A stretch of DNA of 55,315 nt. Source: Pararhodobacter sp. (lineage in GTDB: Bacteria; Pseudomonadota; Alphaproteobacteria; Rhodobacterales; Rhodobacteraceae). Made by a program: the position numbers and the translations under genes. Of this stretch, positions 26,446-36,433 are shown piece by piece. The stretch spans positions 1-55,315 of the forward strand of contig JAFIEG010000023.1 in assembly GCA_020832665.1 (NCBI GenBank). The letters run 5' to 3'. The notes under the pieces are model-generated. The model saw only the letters and a list, made by a program, of their open reading frames with translations. It had not been told where the DNA came from and did not search any database. Each line of letters starts with the position of its first letter. The stretch's first letter is position 1.

Positions 26446-28051
26446 CCGGCTGATCGGGGCCTTCCTGCGCTGGGGGCAGGTCGGGCTGGCCGGGCTGTTG
26501 CTGCTGCCCTTCGCCGTGGCCTCGGGGCTGGGATTTGTCTGGCTGTTCGAACGCGGCTGGCTGTTATGGTTCGTGCTGGCGACGGCGCTGCTGTTCGCGG
26601 CGGTGCGCGGCGCGCGGCTTTTCGTGCTGTGGCGCCAGCGCCGCCGGGCGCGCGGCGCGGCGGAAGAAGCGGTTGATGGCGGCGAGGAAGCCGACACTGA
26701 CGATGGCGGGGTGGCCACCGGCAAGCCGCCAGCGCGCGCCCTGCGCGCCAGCCCCACCGACCCGGACTGGACCGAGGCCGAACGCGCCGTCTATGAGCGC
26801 GCGCGCAACCGGATCGCCGCGCGCCTGACAAAGCCGCTGCCCTGGGAGCAGATCCCCGAAGAGGCCTTCGCCACCGTCGAATCCGTCGCCGCCGATCTGT
26901 CAGGGGGCAAGCGCAGCGCGCTGGATTTCACCCTGCCCGAGGCGCTGTTGCTGGTCGACCGGGTGGCGCTGCGCTACCGCGAATTCCTGCGCCTTCATGT
27001 GCCCTTTTCCGACCAGCTTTCGGTGCGCACCCTTTACTGGCTGTGGCAGCGCCAGGACCGCGCCATCCTTGCCTGGGAAACCGGCTTTCTGGCCTGGCGC
27101 GGCATAAGGCTGGTGGTCAACCCCGCCGTGGCGCTGATGCGCGAGGCCGAGCGCGCCATCGCCGCCGGGCTGCAAGAGCGGCTGAGCGTGCAGTTCCAGC
27201 GCGATGCGCAGGCGATCTTGCTGGAAGAGGCGGCGCAGGCGGCGGTCGATCTCTATTCTGGGCGGCTGCGCTTTTCCGATGCCGAGCTGGCCGAGATCAG
27301 CCTTGACAGCGAACGCCGCGATGCCGAGCGCCTGGCCACGCCCGACGACCCGCTGCGCATCGTCGTGGTGGGGCAGGTGAGCGCGGGCAAATCGACGCTG
27401 ATCAACGCGCTGCTGGAACTGGCCGAGGCCGAGACCGACATGGCGCCGACCACCTCGCGGGAAGTGGCGCATGAGATCGAGATCGACGGCACGCCATGCC
27501 GGCTGATCGATACGCCGGGGCTGGATGGCAGCGAGGAAATGCAGCGGCGTCTGGCCGGCGAGCTGATCGAGGCCGACATGGTGCTGTGGGCGCTGCGGGC
27601 CAATCGCCCCGGCCGGGCGCCCGACACGGCGCTGATGGCGCGGTTCCAGAAGTTCTTTGCCGACAACCCGGCGCGCCGGCCGCCGCCGGCGGTGCTGGTG
27701 GCAACGGTGGCTGATGCGCTGCTGACGGGCTGGCCCTGGCCGGAAAACACCTTGCCGGCCCGGGAGCGTGCAAAGCTGGGAAAGGCAATGGCGGCGATCG
27801 CCGAAGAGATGGGCGGCGGCGCGGTAATCCCGCTGCGTGCCGAGCCGCCGGAATGGAATATCGACGCGCTGAACGACCGGTTGCGCGCGCTCATCGGTGA
27901 GGCGGCGATGGTGCAGCGCAACCGCCGCCGGCTGGCCGGCGACACCGCCGGCTGGCAGTTGCGCGGCAACCTGGCGCGCGCCAGGCGCGGTTTGGGCCAG
28001 GGGCTGCAGCTGCTGCGGCGCAGCTTGCGTCGGGGGCGGCAAGTCGAGTAA
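26432..28051 (+). CDS. Membrane-anchored GTPase, dynamin-like in layout
   Basis: 539 aa. Two N-terminal membrane helices (residues about 16-40 and 44-62), a basic stretch (WRQRRRARG), a helical region (about 110-290), then a GTPase domain with G1 GQVSAGKSTL, switch Thr in APTTSRE, and G3 DTPGLDG; G4 is degenerate (ATVAD). The C terminus is strongly basic (RRSLRRGRQVE). AGGAGG lies 7 nt before the ATG, inside the upstream gene. The tight overlap implies the two GTPases work as a pair, as known for some bacterial dynamin-like proteins. No specific function can be named. Confidence 0.78.
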   Translation: MRLADRLIGAFLRWGQVGLAGLLLLPFAVASGLGFVWLFERGWLLWFVLATALLFAAVRGARLFVLWRQRRRARGAAEEAVDGGEEADTDDGGVATGKPPARALRASPTDPDWTEAERAVYERARNRIAARLTKPLPWEQIPEEAFATVESVAADLSGGKRSALDFTLPEALLLVDRVALRYREFLRLHVPFSDQLSVRTLYWLWQRQDRAILAWETGFLAWRGIRLVVNPAVALMREAERAIAAGLQERLSVQFQRDAQAILLEEAAQAAVDLYSGRLRFSDAELAEISLDSERRDAERLATPDDPLRIVVVGQVSAGKSTLINALLELAEAETDMAPTTSREVAHEIEIDGTPCRLIDTPGLDGSEEMQRRLAGELIEADMVLWALRANRPGRAPDTALMARFQKFFADNPARRPPPAVLVATVADALLTGWPWPENTLPARERAKLGKAMAAIAEEMGGGAVIPLRAEPPEWNIDALNDRLRALIGEAAMVQRNRRRLAGDTAGWQLRGNLARARRGLGQGLQLLRRSLRRGRQVE

Positions 28052-28093
28052 CTGCGGGGCGCGCACGCCCGCGCTGGGGAAACACAGGGGTAG

Positions 28094-28147
28094 GTGGGCA
28101 GCTTGCCCGCCCAGAAGCTGCACGCGCAAGGCGCGCAAGCTGCCCAC
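28094..28147. terminator. Bidirectional hairpin between GTPase and lpd genes
   Basis: A perfect 13-bp inverted repeat GTGGGCAGCTTGC/GCAAGCTGCCCAC (28094-28106 and 28135-28147) with a 28-nt loop, between convergent genes. No T tract. Length and position argue for bidirectional termination. Confidence 0.65.
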
Positions 28148-28157
28148 CGCTTCCGGC

Positions 28158-29546
28158 TCAGGCGTGGATCGGCCCGTCGCCGCAGGCAAAGGCGGCCTCG
28201 CGTACCGCTTCCGAGAAGGTGGGATGCGCGTGGCAGGTCAGCGCCACATCCTCGGCCGAGGCACCGAACTGCATGGCGACGCAGATCTCGTGGATCAGAT
28301 CACCCGCCATTGGGCCGATGATATGCGCGCCCAGAAGCCGGTCGGTTTCCTTGTCGGCCAGCAGCTTGACGAAGCCCTCACCCTGGAAAACGGCCTTTGC
28401 GCGGCCATTCGACATGAAGCTGATCTTGCCCGCCTTGTAGGCGCGCCCCTGTTCTTTCAGTGTCTCCTCGGTGGCGCCAAGCGAGGCCACCTCAGGCGTG
28501 GTGTAGATCACGCCGGGGACGAGGTTGTAATCGACATGGGCGGCATGGCCCGCCAGAATATCGGCCAGCGCATGGCCGTCATCCATGGCCTTGTGCGCCA
28601 GCATCGGCCCCTCAATGACATCGCCGATGGCATAAAGGCCCTTGACCGAGGTGGCATAGCTGCCATCGGTGGCGATCTGGCCGCGCTTGGTGAGTTCCAC
28701 GCCCAGCTTGTCCAGCCCCAGCCCCTCGGTGAAGGGCTTGCGCCCGGTGGCGACAAGCACGCAATCGGCATCGATCTTGTGCTCGCTGTCATCCTTGCGC
28801 AGCTTGTAGCTGACACTGGCCTTGCCGCGCTTGACCTCGGCGCCCTGCACCGCCGCGCCAAGGATGAATTCCATCCCCTGTTTCTTGAGCAGGCGCAGGA
28901 AGGTCTTGGCCACTTCGCCATCGCTACCCGGGATCAGCCCGTCGAGATATTCGATCACCGTGACTTCGGCGCCGAGGCGGGCATAGACCGAGCCCATTTC
29001 CAGCCCGATCACCCCGCCACCGATCACCACCATTTTCTTCGGCAGCTTTTCCAGCGCCAGCGCGCCGGTCGAGGTGAGGATGGTCTTTTCGTCCACCTCC
29101 ACCCCCTTCAGGCTGGCCGGCTCCGAGCCCGAGGCGATGACGATGTGCTTTGCCTCATGCGTCTCGTCACCGATCTTGACCTTGCCCGCCTCGGGGATGG
29201 TGGCCCAGCCCTTGAGCCAGGTGACCTTGTTCTTCTTGAACAGGAACTCGATGCCCTTGGTGTTCTGGCCGATGACATCGTCCTTGTAGGCGAGCATCTT
29301 CTTCCAGTCGGGTTTCGGCTTGGCGCCGGTGATGCCCATCTTCTCGAAGTTTTCCTTCGCCTCGTGCAGCATGTGGGTGGCGTGCAAGAGCGCCTTTGAG
29401 GGGATGCAGCCCACATTCAGGCAGGTGCCACCCAGCGTTTCGCGCCCCTCGACGCAGGCGACCTTGAGGCCGAGCTGGGCGGCGCGGATGGCGCAGACAT
29501 AGCCGCCGGGGCCGGCGCCGATGACGATGAGGTCGAATTGGGCCAT
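28158..29546 (-). CDS. lpd: Dihydrolipoyl dehydrogenase (E3)
   Basis: 462 aa flavoprotein that reoxidises dihydrolipoyl groups of the 2-oxoglutarate dehydrogenase E2, reducing NAD+. FAD fold [14 protein letters not shown], redox-active disulfide C42 and C47 (TCLNVGC), NAD fold [14 protein letters not shown], second FAD site YAIGDV, and the catalytic His-Glu near the C terminus ([10 protein letters not shown]). Start MAQFDLIV at 29546 is the family N terminus. It is the last gene of the suc region, separated from the MAPEG genes by the repeat-hairpin at 29573-29621, so it may partly depend on read-through or on its own promoter. Confidence 0.96.
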   Translation of the reverse strand: MAQFDLIVIGAGPGGYVCAIRAAQLGLKVACVEGRETLGGTCLNVGCIPSKALLHATHMLHEAKENFEKMGITGAKPKPDWKKMLAYKDDVIGQNTKGIEFLFKKNKVTWLKGWATIPEAGKVKIGDETHEAKHIVIASGSEPASLKGVEVDEKTILTSTGALALEKLPKKMVVIGGGVIGLEMGSVYARLGAEVTVIEYLDGLIPGSDGEVAKTFLRLLKKQGMEFILGAAVQGAEVKRGKASVSYKLRKDDSEHKIDADCVLVATGRKPFTEGLGLDKLGVELTKRGQIATDGSYATSVKGLYAIGDVIEGPMLAHKAMDDGHALADILAGHAAHVDYNLVPGVIYTTPEVASLGATEETLKEQGRAYKAGKISFMSNGRAKAVFQGEGFVKLLADKETDRLLGAHIIGPMAGDLIHEICVAMQFGASAEDVALTCHAHPTFSEAVREAAFACGDGPIHA

Positions 29547-29572
29547 GTCGGTCTCCTTGTTCGGCGGTGGCG

Positions 29573-29621
29573 GCGGGGGTTTCACCCCCGCACCCCCGAG
29601 CGTATTTCAGGCAAGATGAAG
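29573..29621 (-). repeat. CTTCATCTTGCC-type box plus G/C hairpin
   Basis: On the minus strand: CTTCATCTTGCCTGAAATAC, then GCTCGGGGGT, then a hairpin with stem GCGGGGG/CCCCCGC (29573-29591). It begins 5 nt after the MAPEG stop codon. A second copy in the other orientation lies at 55212. I know this box as a frequent dispersed element of Rhodobacterales genomes. It probably terminates or processes the upstream transcript. Confidence 0.7.
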
Positions 29622-29626
29622 AGGTA

Positions 29627-30016
29627 TCACAAAAGCGCGGCGATCAGCATGGCCGGCGTGGCGAAGAAGCCGACGGCCCAGATCACCGAGCGCCAGGGCA
29701 CCCAGCCAAAGACATAGGCCGGAATGTAGAGGATGCGCGCGGCGAGAAAGGCGAAGGCGCAGGCGGCGGTAAAGGGGGTGGTGACCTTGATGAAGGTCAC
29801 GACGACCACCGCGATGGTGAACAGGATCAACCCTTCGAAATGGTTCGCAAGCGCCCTTTCCAGCCGCCCTGCAACGCCGGTAAGCGCGCGGTGTTTATCG
29901 CGCGGAGAGGTCGAATAGCCCAGGCCGACCTGGAGGTTGGCCGTGATCGAGAAGATGACGTACTGGAAGACCTGCAGAAGGGCGGCGAGGGTGAGGGCGA
30001 GGAGTTCGGGGGTCAT
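29627..30016 (-). CDS. MAPEG family membrane protein (downstream copy)
   Basis: 129 aa with four hydrophobic helices (about 4-25, 58-80, 82-102, 108-128). The loop after helix 1 contains GLGYSTSPRDKHR and the second helix follows ERALANHFEG, matching the MAPEG signature (..R..RA..NH.E..). MAPEG proteins include glutathione-dependent enzymes; the bacterial ones of this type have no defined role. Its start overlaps the stop of the other MAPEG gene by 4 nt. Confidence 0.82.
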   Translation of the reverse strand: MTPELLALTLAALLQVFQYVIFSITANLQVGLGYSTSPRDKHRALTGVAGRLERALANHFEGLILFTIAVVVVTFIKVTTPFTAACAFAFLAARILYIPAYVFGWVPWRSVIWAVGFFATPAMLIAALL

Positions 30017-30411
30017 GTCACAAGCACTCCGACAAGTAGCAGGGCAAGGCCAAGACCGGCGATCTGCCAGCAGGCGGTGCGCGCCCAGGGCAGGGCCGAG
30101 AGATAGGCGGGCAGATAGGCCGTGCGCCCGGCGAGATAGGCCGCCATGCCGATGGTGATGAGCGCGCCAGTGGCGTTGGCGGCATGGGCGGCGAGCATCA
30201 GCGCCAGGAAAGCGGGCGCGGTTTCAAGGAAGTTGCGCAGGGCGCGCCCGGCGCGGGCGGCGAGCGGGCCGGGCGTGGCGGCGGTGTCGCGCGGGCCGAT
30301 CGTCCAGGCATTGCCTACCGATGCCTTGAGCAGCATCGAATGGGTGCCGACATGGGCAAGCGCGAGCAGCGCGAAGCCGGCGAGGGCGAGGGTGAAGGGG
30401 TCGGCGGTCAT
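30013..30411 (-). CDS. MAPEG family membrane protein (upstream copy)
   Basis: 132 aa, four hydrophobic helices, with IGPRDTAATPGPLAARAGRALRNF followed by LETAPAF in the same place as the neighbouring MAPEG protein (RD...R..RA..N..E). The two are divergent paralogues translated with a 4-nt overlap and might form mixed trimers. It sits 9 nt downstream of the low-GC unknown gene and belongs to the suc transcription unit. Confidence 0.78.
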   Translation of the reverse strand: MTADPFTLALAGFALLALAHVGTHSMLLKASVGNAWTIGPRDTAATPGPLAARAGRALRNFLETAPAFLALMLAAHAANATGALITIGMAAYLAGRTAYLPAYLSALPWARTACWQIAGLGLALLLVGVLVT

Positions 30412-30420
30412 AGCTTTCCC

Positions 30421-31104
30421 TCAGAATGGGATTTCTTCATCTCGCTGCGATCTATGGTCTTCCAGACGCGGTGTCTGATCGGCGGCTTCAATCAACCTTT
30501 GCTCTTCATCCTCATCCGCCTTTTCAGCACCGAGCAGCGAGGTAATTGTTCCAATCGCAGCCGGTAGATCGGCGAGCATTGAAGTGCCACCGACTGCCAC
30601 TGCGCCAATGCCTGCTAACAATACCCCAATATGAGAAATATTTGTCCGCGGCGCCACTATGTGTGACTGCAATTCATCTATCTTCTCGCCTGCGCTGTCC
30701 TTGGTTCTCTGCGGCAGATCAGAGTTTCCGATCAAGATTCGCAAATTTTCAATCTGAATTAGAACTTGTTTCCTCGTTGGCCGAGAGAGAGAAACGGTAA
30801 ACTCGAGGTTCTCTAAACATTTTCTTAAACTCAACTTGGTCGCGAGTGCAGCCACTTCGGCCCGGAAGTAATCCATATTTTCTCTTACACCGGAAACGGA
30901 CACCTCTGGCAACATGCCGACGTCTAATTCATCAGCGGCACTTTTTAGTGTTGCCCAGTACTCGATCAGCGCCTCATCGGTTGAGCCATACTCTGGGTTG
31001 AAGCTTTCCGCCAATCTCCTCTCGACTAAATCCCGAAGAGCCAACCATCGGGGGATCGGCTCCAGCGGTAGTTTATTGAAGTCATGAGAGAAGACTAGCG
31101 GCAT
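30421..31104 (-). CDS. Unknown protein with C-terminal membrane segment, foreign composition
   Basis: 227 aa, not recognised. Residues 1-150 are mainly helical and charged; residues 158-192 are hydrophobic (HIGVLLAGIGAVAVGG and PAAIGTITSLLG), long enough for one or two membrane passes; the tail is highly acidic (EKADEDEEQ). Base composition differs from the neighbours: in 30601-30660 only 29 of 60 bases are G or C, against 43 of 60 in odhB at 32161-32220. Its ATG lies 5 nt after the odhB stop with no evident ribosome-binding site, so translation probably depends on coupling. The MAPEG gene follows 9 nt later. The compact fit and composition suggest a transferred gene settled in the operon. 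Confidence 0.75.
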   Translation of the reverse strand: MPLVFSHDFNKLPLEPIPRWLALRDLVERRLAESFNPEYGSTDEALIEYWATLKSAADELDVGMLPEVSVSGVRENMDYFRAEVAALATKLSLRKCLENLEFTVSLSRPTRKQVLIQIENLRILIGNSDLPQRTKDSAGEKIDELQSHIVAPRTNISHIGVLLAGIGAVAVGGTSMLADLPAAIGTITSLLGAEKADEDEEQRLIEAADQTPRLEDHRSQRDEEIPF

Positions 31105-31109
31105 CTGAT

Positions 31110-32696
31110 TTACAAATCCAGCAACAGCCGCTGTGGGTCTTCCAGCGCCTCTTTCACCCGTACCAGGAAGGTGACCGCGCCCTTGCCGTCGACGATGCGG
31201 TGATCGTAGCTCAGCGCCAGATACATCATCGGGCGAATGACGATCTCGCCCTTTACCACCATCGGGCGATCCTGGATCTTGTGCATGCCCAGGATGCCCG
31301 ATTGCGGCGGGTTCAGAATGGGCGAGGACATCAGCGAGCCATAGACCCCGCCATTGGAGATGGTGAAGGAGCCGCCCTGCATTTCGGCCATGCTCAGCTT
31401 GCCGTCGCGTGCGCGCGCGCCCATCTCGCTGATTTTCTTCTCGATGGCGGCGAAGCTCATATCATGCGCGTCGCGCACGACCGGCACCACCAGCCCCGAA
31501 GGCGTGCCCACCGCCACGCCCATATGGACGTAGTTCTTGTAGACAACCTCCTGCCCGTCGATCTCGGCATTGACCTCGGGCACTTCGCGCAGCGCGTGGC
31601 AGCAGGCCTTCACGAAGAAGGACATGAAGCCCATCTTGACGCCGTGCTTCTTCTCGAAGGCGCCCTTGTATTCGTTGCGCAGCGCCATGACCGAGGACAT
31701 GTCGACCTCGTTATAGGTGGTCAGCATGGCGGCGGTGTTCTGCGCGTCCTTCAGCCGCCGCGCGATGGTGGCGCGCAGGCGGGTCATCTTCACCCGTTCC
31801 TCGCGCGCGGCATCCTCGGCGGCGACCGGCCCGCGCGGGGTGGCGGTGGGGGCAGCGGTTGGGGCGGGCACGGACGGCGCAGCCGCCGGGGCCGTCGCCG
31901 CAGCGGCGATGGCCTTTTGCACGTCTTCCTTCATCACCCGCCCGTCGCGGCCGGTGCCGGTGACCTGATCGCGCGAAAGCCCCTTCTCTTCCATCATCTT
32001 CCTGGCCGAGGGGGCATCCTCGACATCCTTGCCGCCATCGTCTTCAGCGGTTTTCTCGCCTTCCTGCGCGGGCTTTTCCCCGGCTGGGGCAGACGCTTTC
32101 GCGCCATCGGCGCCGCCGATCTCGGCGAGCTGGGCGCCGGCGGCGACGGTGGTGCCAGCCGGGGCCATGATCTTGCTCAGGATGCCGGCGGCGGGGGCGG
32201 GCACCTCGACCGAGACCTTGTCGGTTTCCAGCTCGCACAGCATCTCGTCGGCCTCGACCCGCTCGCCCTCTTTCTTGAACCAGGTGGCGACGGTGGCCTC
32301 GGTGACGCTTTCGCCCAGGGTGGGCACCATAACCGGCACCGCCTCGCCGCCCTTCTGGCTGTCGTCCTTGTCGTTCTTTTCGGCCTTTTCGGCGGGCGCG
32401 GCGGGTTTCTTCTTTTCCGCCGAGGGGCGCGGCTCAGGCTCTTCAGGCCCGGCGGCATTGGCCTCGGCGATGATGGCCAGCAGCGCGTCAACGCCCACCG
32501 TCTGCCCTTCCTCGGCGACGATCTCGGCCAGCTTGCCGGCGGTGGGGGCGGGCACCTCGACGGTAACCTTGTCGGTTTCCAGCTCGCACAGCATCTCGTC
32601 GGCAGCGACAGAGTCGCCGGGCTTCTTGAACCAGGTGGCGACGGTCGCTTCCGAGACGCTTTCGCCCAGGGTGGGCACGCGGACTTCGATACTCAT
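31110..32696 (-). CDS. odhB: Dihydrolipoamide succinyltransferase (E2 of 2-oxoglutarate dehydrogenase)
   Basis: 528 aa. It carries two lipoyl domains rather than the single one of E. coli SucB: residues 1-76 with lipoyl Lys43 and 120-197 with Lys160, both in the motif ELETDK, separated by a Lys/Glu/Pro-rich linker. Then follow the E1/E3-binding domain ([20 protein letters not shown]) and the catalytic domain with SYDHRIVDG near the end (His and Asp). It starts 4 nt after sucA. Assembles the core that transfers succinyl to CoA. Confidence 0.96.
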   Translation of the reverse strand: MSIEVRVPTLGESVSEATVATWFKKPGDSVAADEMLCELETDKVTVEVPAPTAGKLAEIVAEEGQTVGVDALLAIIAEANAAGPEEPEPRPSAEKKKPAAPAEKAEKNDKDDSQKGGEAVPVMVPTLGESVTEATVATWFKKEGERVEADEMLCELETDKVSVEVPAPAAGILSKIMAPAGTTVAAGAQLAEIGGADGAKASAPAGEKPAQEGEKTAEDDGGKDVEDAPSARKMMEEKGLSRDQVTGTGRDGRVMKEDVQKAIAAAATAPAAAPSVPAPTAAPTATPRGPVAAEDAAREERVKMTRLRATIARRLKDAQNTAAMLTTYNEVDMSSVMALRNEYKGAFEKKHGVKMGFMSFFVKACCHALREVPEVNAEIDGQEVVYKNYVHMGVAVGTPSGLVVPVVRDAHDMSFAAIEKKISEMGARARDGKLSMAEMQGGSFTISNGGVYGSLMSSPILNPPQSGILGMHKIQDRPMVVKGEIVIRPMMYLALSYDHRIVDGKGAVTFLVRVKEALEDPQRLLLDL

Positions 32697-32700
32697 GCGT

Positions 32701-35673
32701 TCAATTCCCTTCGAAAGTCAGCGCTTCGTTCACCAGCGCTTCCTGTTGTGCCTTGTGGCGCGAGGCCAGCCCGGTGGCCGGCGAGGCCGATGCCGGGCGC
32801 CCGATATAGCGCGCGCGGGGGTTTTCGGCGCCGATCTGGTTGAGCACCCATTCCAGCCAGGGCTCGATGAAGCTCCAGGCGCCCTGATTCTTGGGCTCCT
32901 CCTGGCACCAGATTACCTCGGCCTTCGCAAAGCGCCCCAACTCGGCGCGCAGCGATTGCGTGGGCACCGGGTAAAGCTGTTCGACGCGCATGAGATAGAT
33001 GTCGTCGATGCCACGCTCGTCGCGCTCGGCGAGCAGGTCGAAATACACCTTGCCCGAGCACATCACCACCCGGCGGATCTCGGTGTCGGGCTTCAGCGTG
33101 GTGTCGGAAATGCCCTTCTGGGCATCGTCCCACAACACGCGGTGGAAGACGGCGCCATCGGTGAAATCCTCGGCGCGGCTGATGCACAGCGGATGGCGCA
33201 GAAGCGATTTCGGTGTCATCAGGATCAGCGGCTTGCGGAAATCGCGGTGCAGCTGCCGGCGCAGGATGTGGAAATAGTTGGCCGGGGTCGTGCAGTTGGC
33301 GACGCTCCAGTTTTCCTCGGCGGAGTTCTGCAGGAAACGCTCCAGCCGCGCCGAAGAATGTTCGGGGCCCTGACCCTCGAAGCCGTGCGGCAGCATGCAG
33401 ACCAGCCCCGACATGCGCAACCATTTCGATTCGCCCGTGCTGATGAACTGGTCGAACATGATCTGCGCGCCATTGGCGAAATCGCCGAACTGGGCCTCCC
33501 ACATCACCAGCGCGTTGGGCTCGGCCAGCGAATAGCCATATTCGAAGCCCAGAACCGCGTATTCCGAGAGCATCGAGTCGATCACCTCATAGCGAGACTG
33601 GCCGGCGCGGATGTGGTTGAGCGGGTAGTGGCGCTCTTCGGTGAGTTGATCGACAAGCGCCGAATGGCGCTGGCTGAAGGTGCCGCGGGCGCTGTCCTGC
33701 CCGGCCAGGCGCACCGGATAACCCTCGACCAGCAGCGAGCCGAAGGCCAGCGCCTCGGCCGTGGCCCAGTCGAAGCCTTCGCCCGAGGCAAACATCTTCT
33801 TCTTGGCCTCGAGCTGGCGCGCGACGGTGCGGTGGATGTTGAAACCCTCGGGGTAGCTGGTCAGCGCCGAGCCGATTTCGGCCATGGTCTCGGGTTTTAT
33901 CCAGGTCTGGCCGCGCTGATACTCTTCCTGCTCCTTCGGGCGCATCGCCTTCCAGCGCCCGTCCAGCCAGTCGGCCTTGTTGGGGCGGAACTCCTTGCCG
34001 GCTTCGAATTCTTCATGCAGATGCGCCTGAAAGGCGGCCTTCATGTCGTCGATCTCGCCCTCGGGGATCAGCCCGTCGGCGACCAGCCGTTCGGTATAGA
34101 GCTGCAGCGTCGTCTTGTGCTTCTTGATGCTGTTATACATCTGGGGGTTGGTGAACATCGGTTCATCCCCCTCGTTATGGCCGAAGCGCCGATAGCAGAA
34201 CATGTCGATGACCACGTCCTTGCCGAATTGCTGGCGGAACTCGATGGCCACCCTGGCGGCATGCACCACGGCTTCCGGGTCGTCGCCATTGACGTGGAAG
34301 ATGGGCGCCTCGACCATCAGCGCGATATCGGTGGGGTAGGGGCTTGAGCGGCTGAAATGCGGCGCCGTGGTAAAGCCGATCTGGTTGTTCACCACGATAT
34401 GGATGGTGCCGCCGGTGCGGTGCCCGCGCAGCCCCGAAAGCCCGAAACATTCGGCCACCACGCCCTGGCCGGCAAAGGCGGCGTCGCCATGCAGCAGGAT
34501 GGGCAGCACCTTGCGGCGCTCGGCATCGCTTAGCTGATCCTGCTTCGCGCGCACCTTGCCCAGCACCACCGGGTTCACCGCCTCCAGATGGCTGGGATTG
34601 GCGGTGAGCGACAGATGCACGGTGTTGCCGTCGAATTCGCGGTCGCTCGATGCGCCGAGATGGTATTTCACATCGCCCGAACCATCGACATCCTCGGGTT
34701 TGAAGCTGCCGCCCTGGAACTCGTTGAAGATGGCGCGATAGGGCTTGCCCATCACATTGGCCAGCACGCTGAGCCGGCCGCGATGGGGCATGCCGATGGC
34801 GATTTCCTTCACGCCCAGCGCACCGCCGCGCTTGATGATCTGCTCCATCGCCGGGATCAGCGCCTCGCCGCCATCAAGCCCGAAACGCTTGGTGCCCATA
34901 TACTTGACATGCAGGAACTTCTCGAAGCCCTCGGCCTCGACCAGCTTGTTGAGAATGGCGCGGCGGCCGCGGCGGGTGAAGGTGATCTCCTTGCCGTAGC
35001 CCTCGATGCGCTCCTTCAGCCAGGCCGCCTGCTCGGGGGCCGAGATATGCATGAACTGCAGCGCGAAGGTGCCGCAATAGGTGCGCTTGAGGATCTCGAG
35101 GATCTGGCGCAGCGAGGCCACTTCCAGCCCCAGCACGTTGTCGATGAAGATGGGGCGGTCGAGATCGGCCTCGGTAAAGCCGTATGAGGTGGGGTCCAGC
35201 TCGGGATGCGGGGTTTCGTCACGCATGCCAAGCGGGTCAAGATCGGCAATCAGATGGCCGCGGATGCGATAGGCGCGGATGATCATAAGCGCGCGCAGGC
35301 TGTCGGTAACCGCCCGCTGCACCTGGGCATCGGTTACCTCGATATCCTTTCTCTGCGCCTCGGCCCTGATCTTGTCGCCGGCGGCCTTGGCCTCGCCCGC
35401 GGCGGCCGCGGCGGGCCATTCGCCGGTCAGCGCCGCGGTCAGCTCGTCGCCCGGCACAGGCGGCCAGTCGCGGCGCGCCCAGCTGGGCCCGTCCGCCTGA
35501 CGCGTGGCCTGGTCGGCCTCGTCGCCCAGCGCCTCGAAAAAGGCCGCCCATTGCGCATCGACGCTGGCGGGATTGCGCGCATGACGCGCCTGCATCTGGT
35601 CGATATAGGCGGCATTCGCCCCTTGCAAGAAGCTGGAGGCGTGGAATTGTTCGTTGGGGCTGTGTTCGGTCAT
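32701..35673 (-). CDS. sucA: 2-oxoglutarate dehydrogenase E1
   Basis: 990 aa thiamine diphosphate enzyme decarboxylating 2-oxoglutarate. The N-terminal E2-binding segment ([20 protein letters not shown]) is followed by [14 protein letters not shown], the ThDP/Mg region ([18 protein letters not shown] and NNQIGFTT), and the transketolase-like pyrimidine and C-terminal domains ([43 protein letters not shown]). GAGG upstream of the ATG. It precedes odhB by 4 nt and follows the secreted hypothetical by 21 nt. Confidence 0.97.
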   Translation of the reverse strand: MTEHSPNEQFHASSFLQGANAAYIDQMQARHARNPASVDAQWAAFFEALGDEADQATRQADGPSWARRDWPPVPGDELTAALTGEWPAAAAAGEAKAAGDKIRAEAQRKDIEVTDAQVQRAVTDSLRALMIIRAYRIRGHLIADLDPLGMRDETPHPELDPTSYGFTEADLDRPIFIDNVLGLEVASLRQILEILKRTYCGTFALQFMHISAPEQAAWLKERIEGYGKEITFTRRGRRAILNKLVEAEGFEKFLHVKYMGTKRFGLDGGEALIPAMEQIIKRGGALGVKEIAIGMPHRGRLSVLANVMGKPYRAIFNEFQGGSFKPEDVDGSGDVKYHLGASSDREFDGNTVHLSLTANPSHLEAVNPVVLGKVRAKQDQLSDAERRKVLPILLHGDAAFAGQGVVAECFGLSGLRGHRTGGTIHIVVNNQIGFTTAPHFSRSSPYPTDIALMVEAPIFHVNGDDPEAVVHAARVAIEFRQQFGKDVVIDMFCYRRFGHNEGDEPMFTNPQMYNSIKKHKTTLQLYTERLVADGLIPEGEIDDMKAAFQAHLHEEFEAGKEFRPNKADWLDGRWKAMRPKEQEEYQRGQTWIKPETMAEIGSALTSYPEGFNIHRTVARQLEAKKKMFASGEGFDWATAEALAFGSLLVEGYPVRLAGQDSARGTFSQRHSALVDQLTEERHYPLNHIRAGQSRYEVIDSMLSEYAVLGFEYGYSLAEPNALVMWEAQFGDFANGAQIMFDQFISTGESKWLRMSGLVCMLPHGFEGQGPEHSSARLERFLQNSAEENWSVANCTTPANYFHILRRQLHRDFRKPLILMTPKSLLRHPLCISRAEDFTDGAVFHRVLWDDAQKGISDTTLKPDTEIRRVVMCSGKVYFDLLAERDERGIDDIYLMRVEQLYPVPTQSLRAELGRFAKAEVIWCQEEPKNQGAWSFIEPWLEWVLNQIGAENPRARYIGRPASASPATGLASRHKAQQEALVNEALTFEGN

Positions 35674-35694
35674 GGCAAGCCTCGCTCGGGGGCG

Positions 35695-36426
35695 TCACTC
35701 AGGGGGCGGAAAGACGGTTCTGGTCATGAAGCCGTGGGTGGCTGACAATTCGTCATCGGCGGTGGTCGCCGGCGGCTGGCGCACCGCCATCACGCGCAGC
35801 CGCGCGCCGGCGGCAAGGGCGACGGGGCCATATTCGATAACGGCAATCCCGTCAGGGTCGGGGCCATTGTCGCGTTGGGGCAGGGCGGAGGTGAAGATGG
35901 CATCGACCACCGAGGTATCGGCCATCGCCACCCAGCACTCGATGGCGCGATGGCCGTCATCTGCGCTCATGCCGGCGAGAAAAAGCACCGCGCCGGGGCG
36001 CACCATGAGCGTGCGATCGGCGGTCATGGAAAACCAGTGCGCGCGGTTGGCAGAACGCAGCGCGCGCATCTCCTCTTCGCTGCCGCGGCCCAAATCCTCG
36101 CGCGCGGGCGTGACCGGCTCGAAGGCATCGGCCAGCCGTACGGTGACATCGGCGCGAATCTCGCGCCCGGCGCTCTCCCAGCCGGCGGCCTCGAGCGCTT
36201 CGCGGTAGCGGGCGGGGTCGAAATGGCCATCCTGGCAAGCCTGCACCGGCCCTATTGGCAGTGCAAGCCCTTCCGGGATGCCCGCCTGTGCATCCGTTTC
36301 ATCGGCGCCGGCCGGCCCGGCGGCAGGCGAAAGCAGCAAGGCCGCGATGAAACCGGCGACAAGGCTGCGCCGCGCGCCTGCCCTTCCCGGCCTCGCCCTG
36401 TGCCGCAAGCTGCTTTCCATTGGCAT
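35695..36426 (-). CDS. Secreted hypothetical protein in suc operon
   Basis: 243 aa. A twin-basic N terminus (RPGRAGARRSLVAGFIAALLLSP) and AGA cleavage region look like a signal peptide, so the rest is probably periplasmic. The mature part has a Cys pair (VQACQDGHF and AIECWVAM) and no domain I recognise. It lies 7 nt after sucD and 21 nt before sucA, thus inside the operon. AAGGGG stands 9 nt before the ATG; a second ATG two codons later is possible. Confidence 0.7.
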   Translation of the reverse strand: MPMESSLRHRARPGRAGARRSLVAGFIAALLLSPAAGPAGADETDAQAGIPEGLALPIGPVQACQDGHFDPARYREALEAAGWESAGREIRADVTVRLADAFEPVTPAREDLGRGSEEEMRALRSANRAHWFSMTADRTLMVRPGAVLFLAGMSADDGHRAIECWVAMADTSVVDAIFTSALPQRDNGPDPDGIAVIEYGPVALAAGARLRVMAVRQPPATTADDELSATHGFMTRTVFPPPE

Positions 36427-36433
36427 GGCCCGG

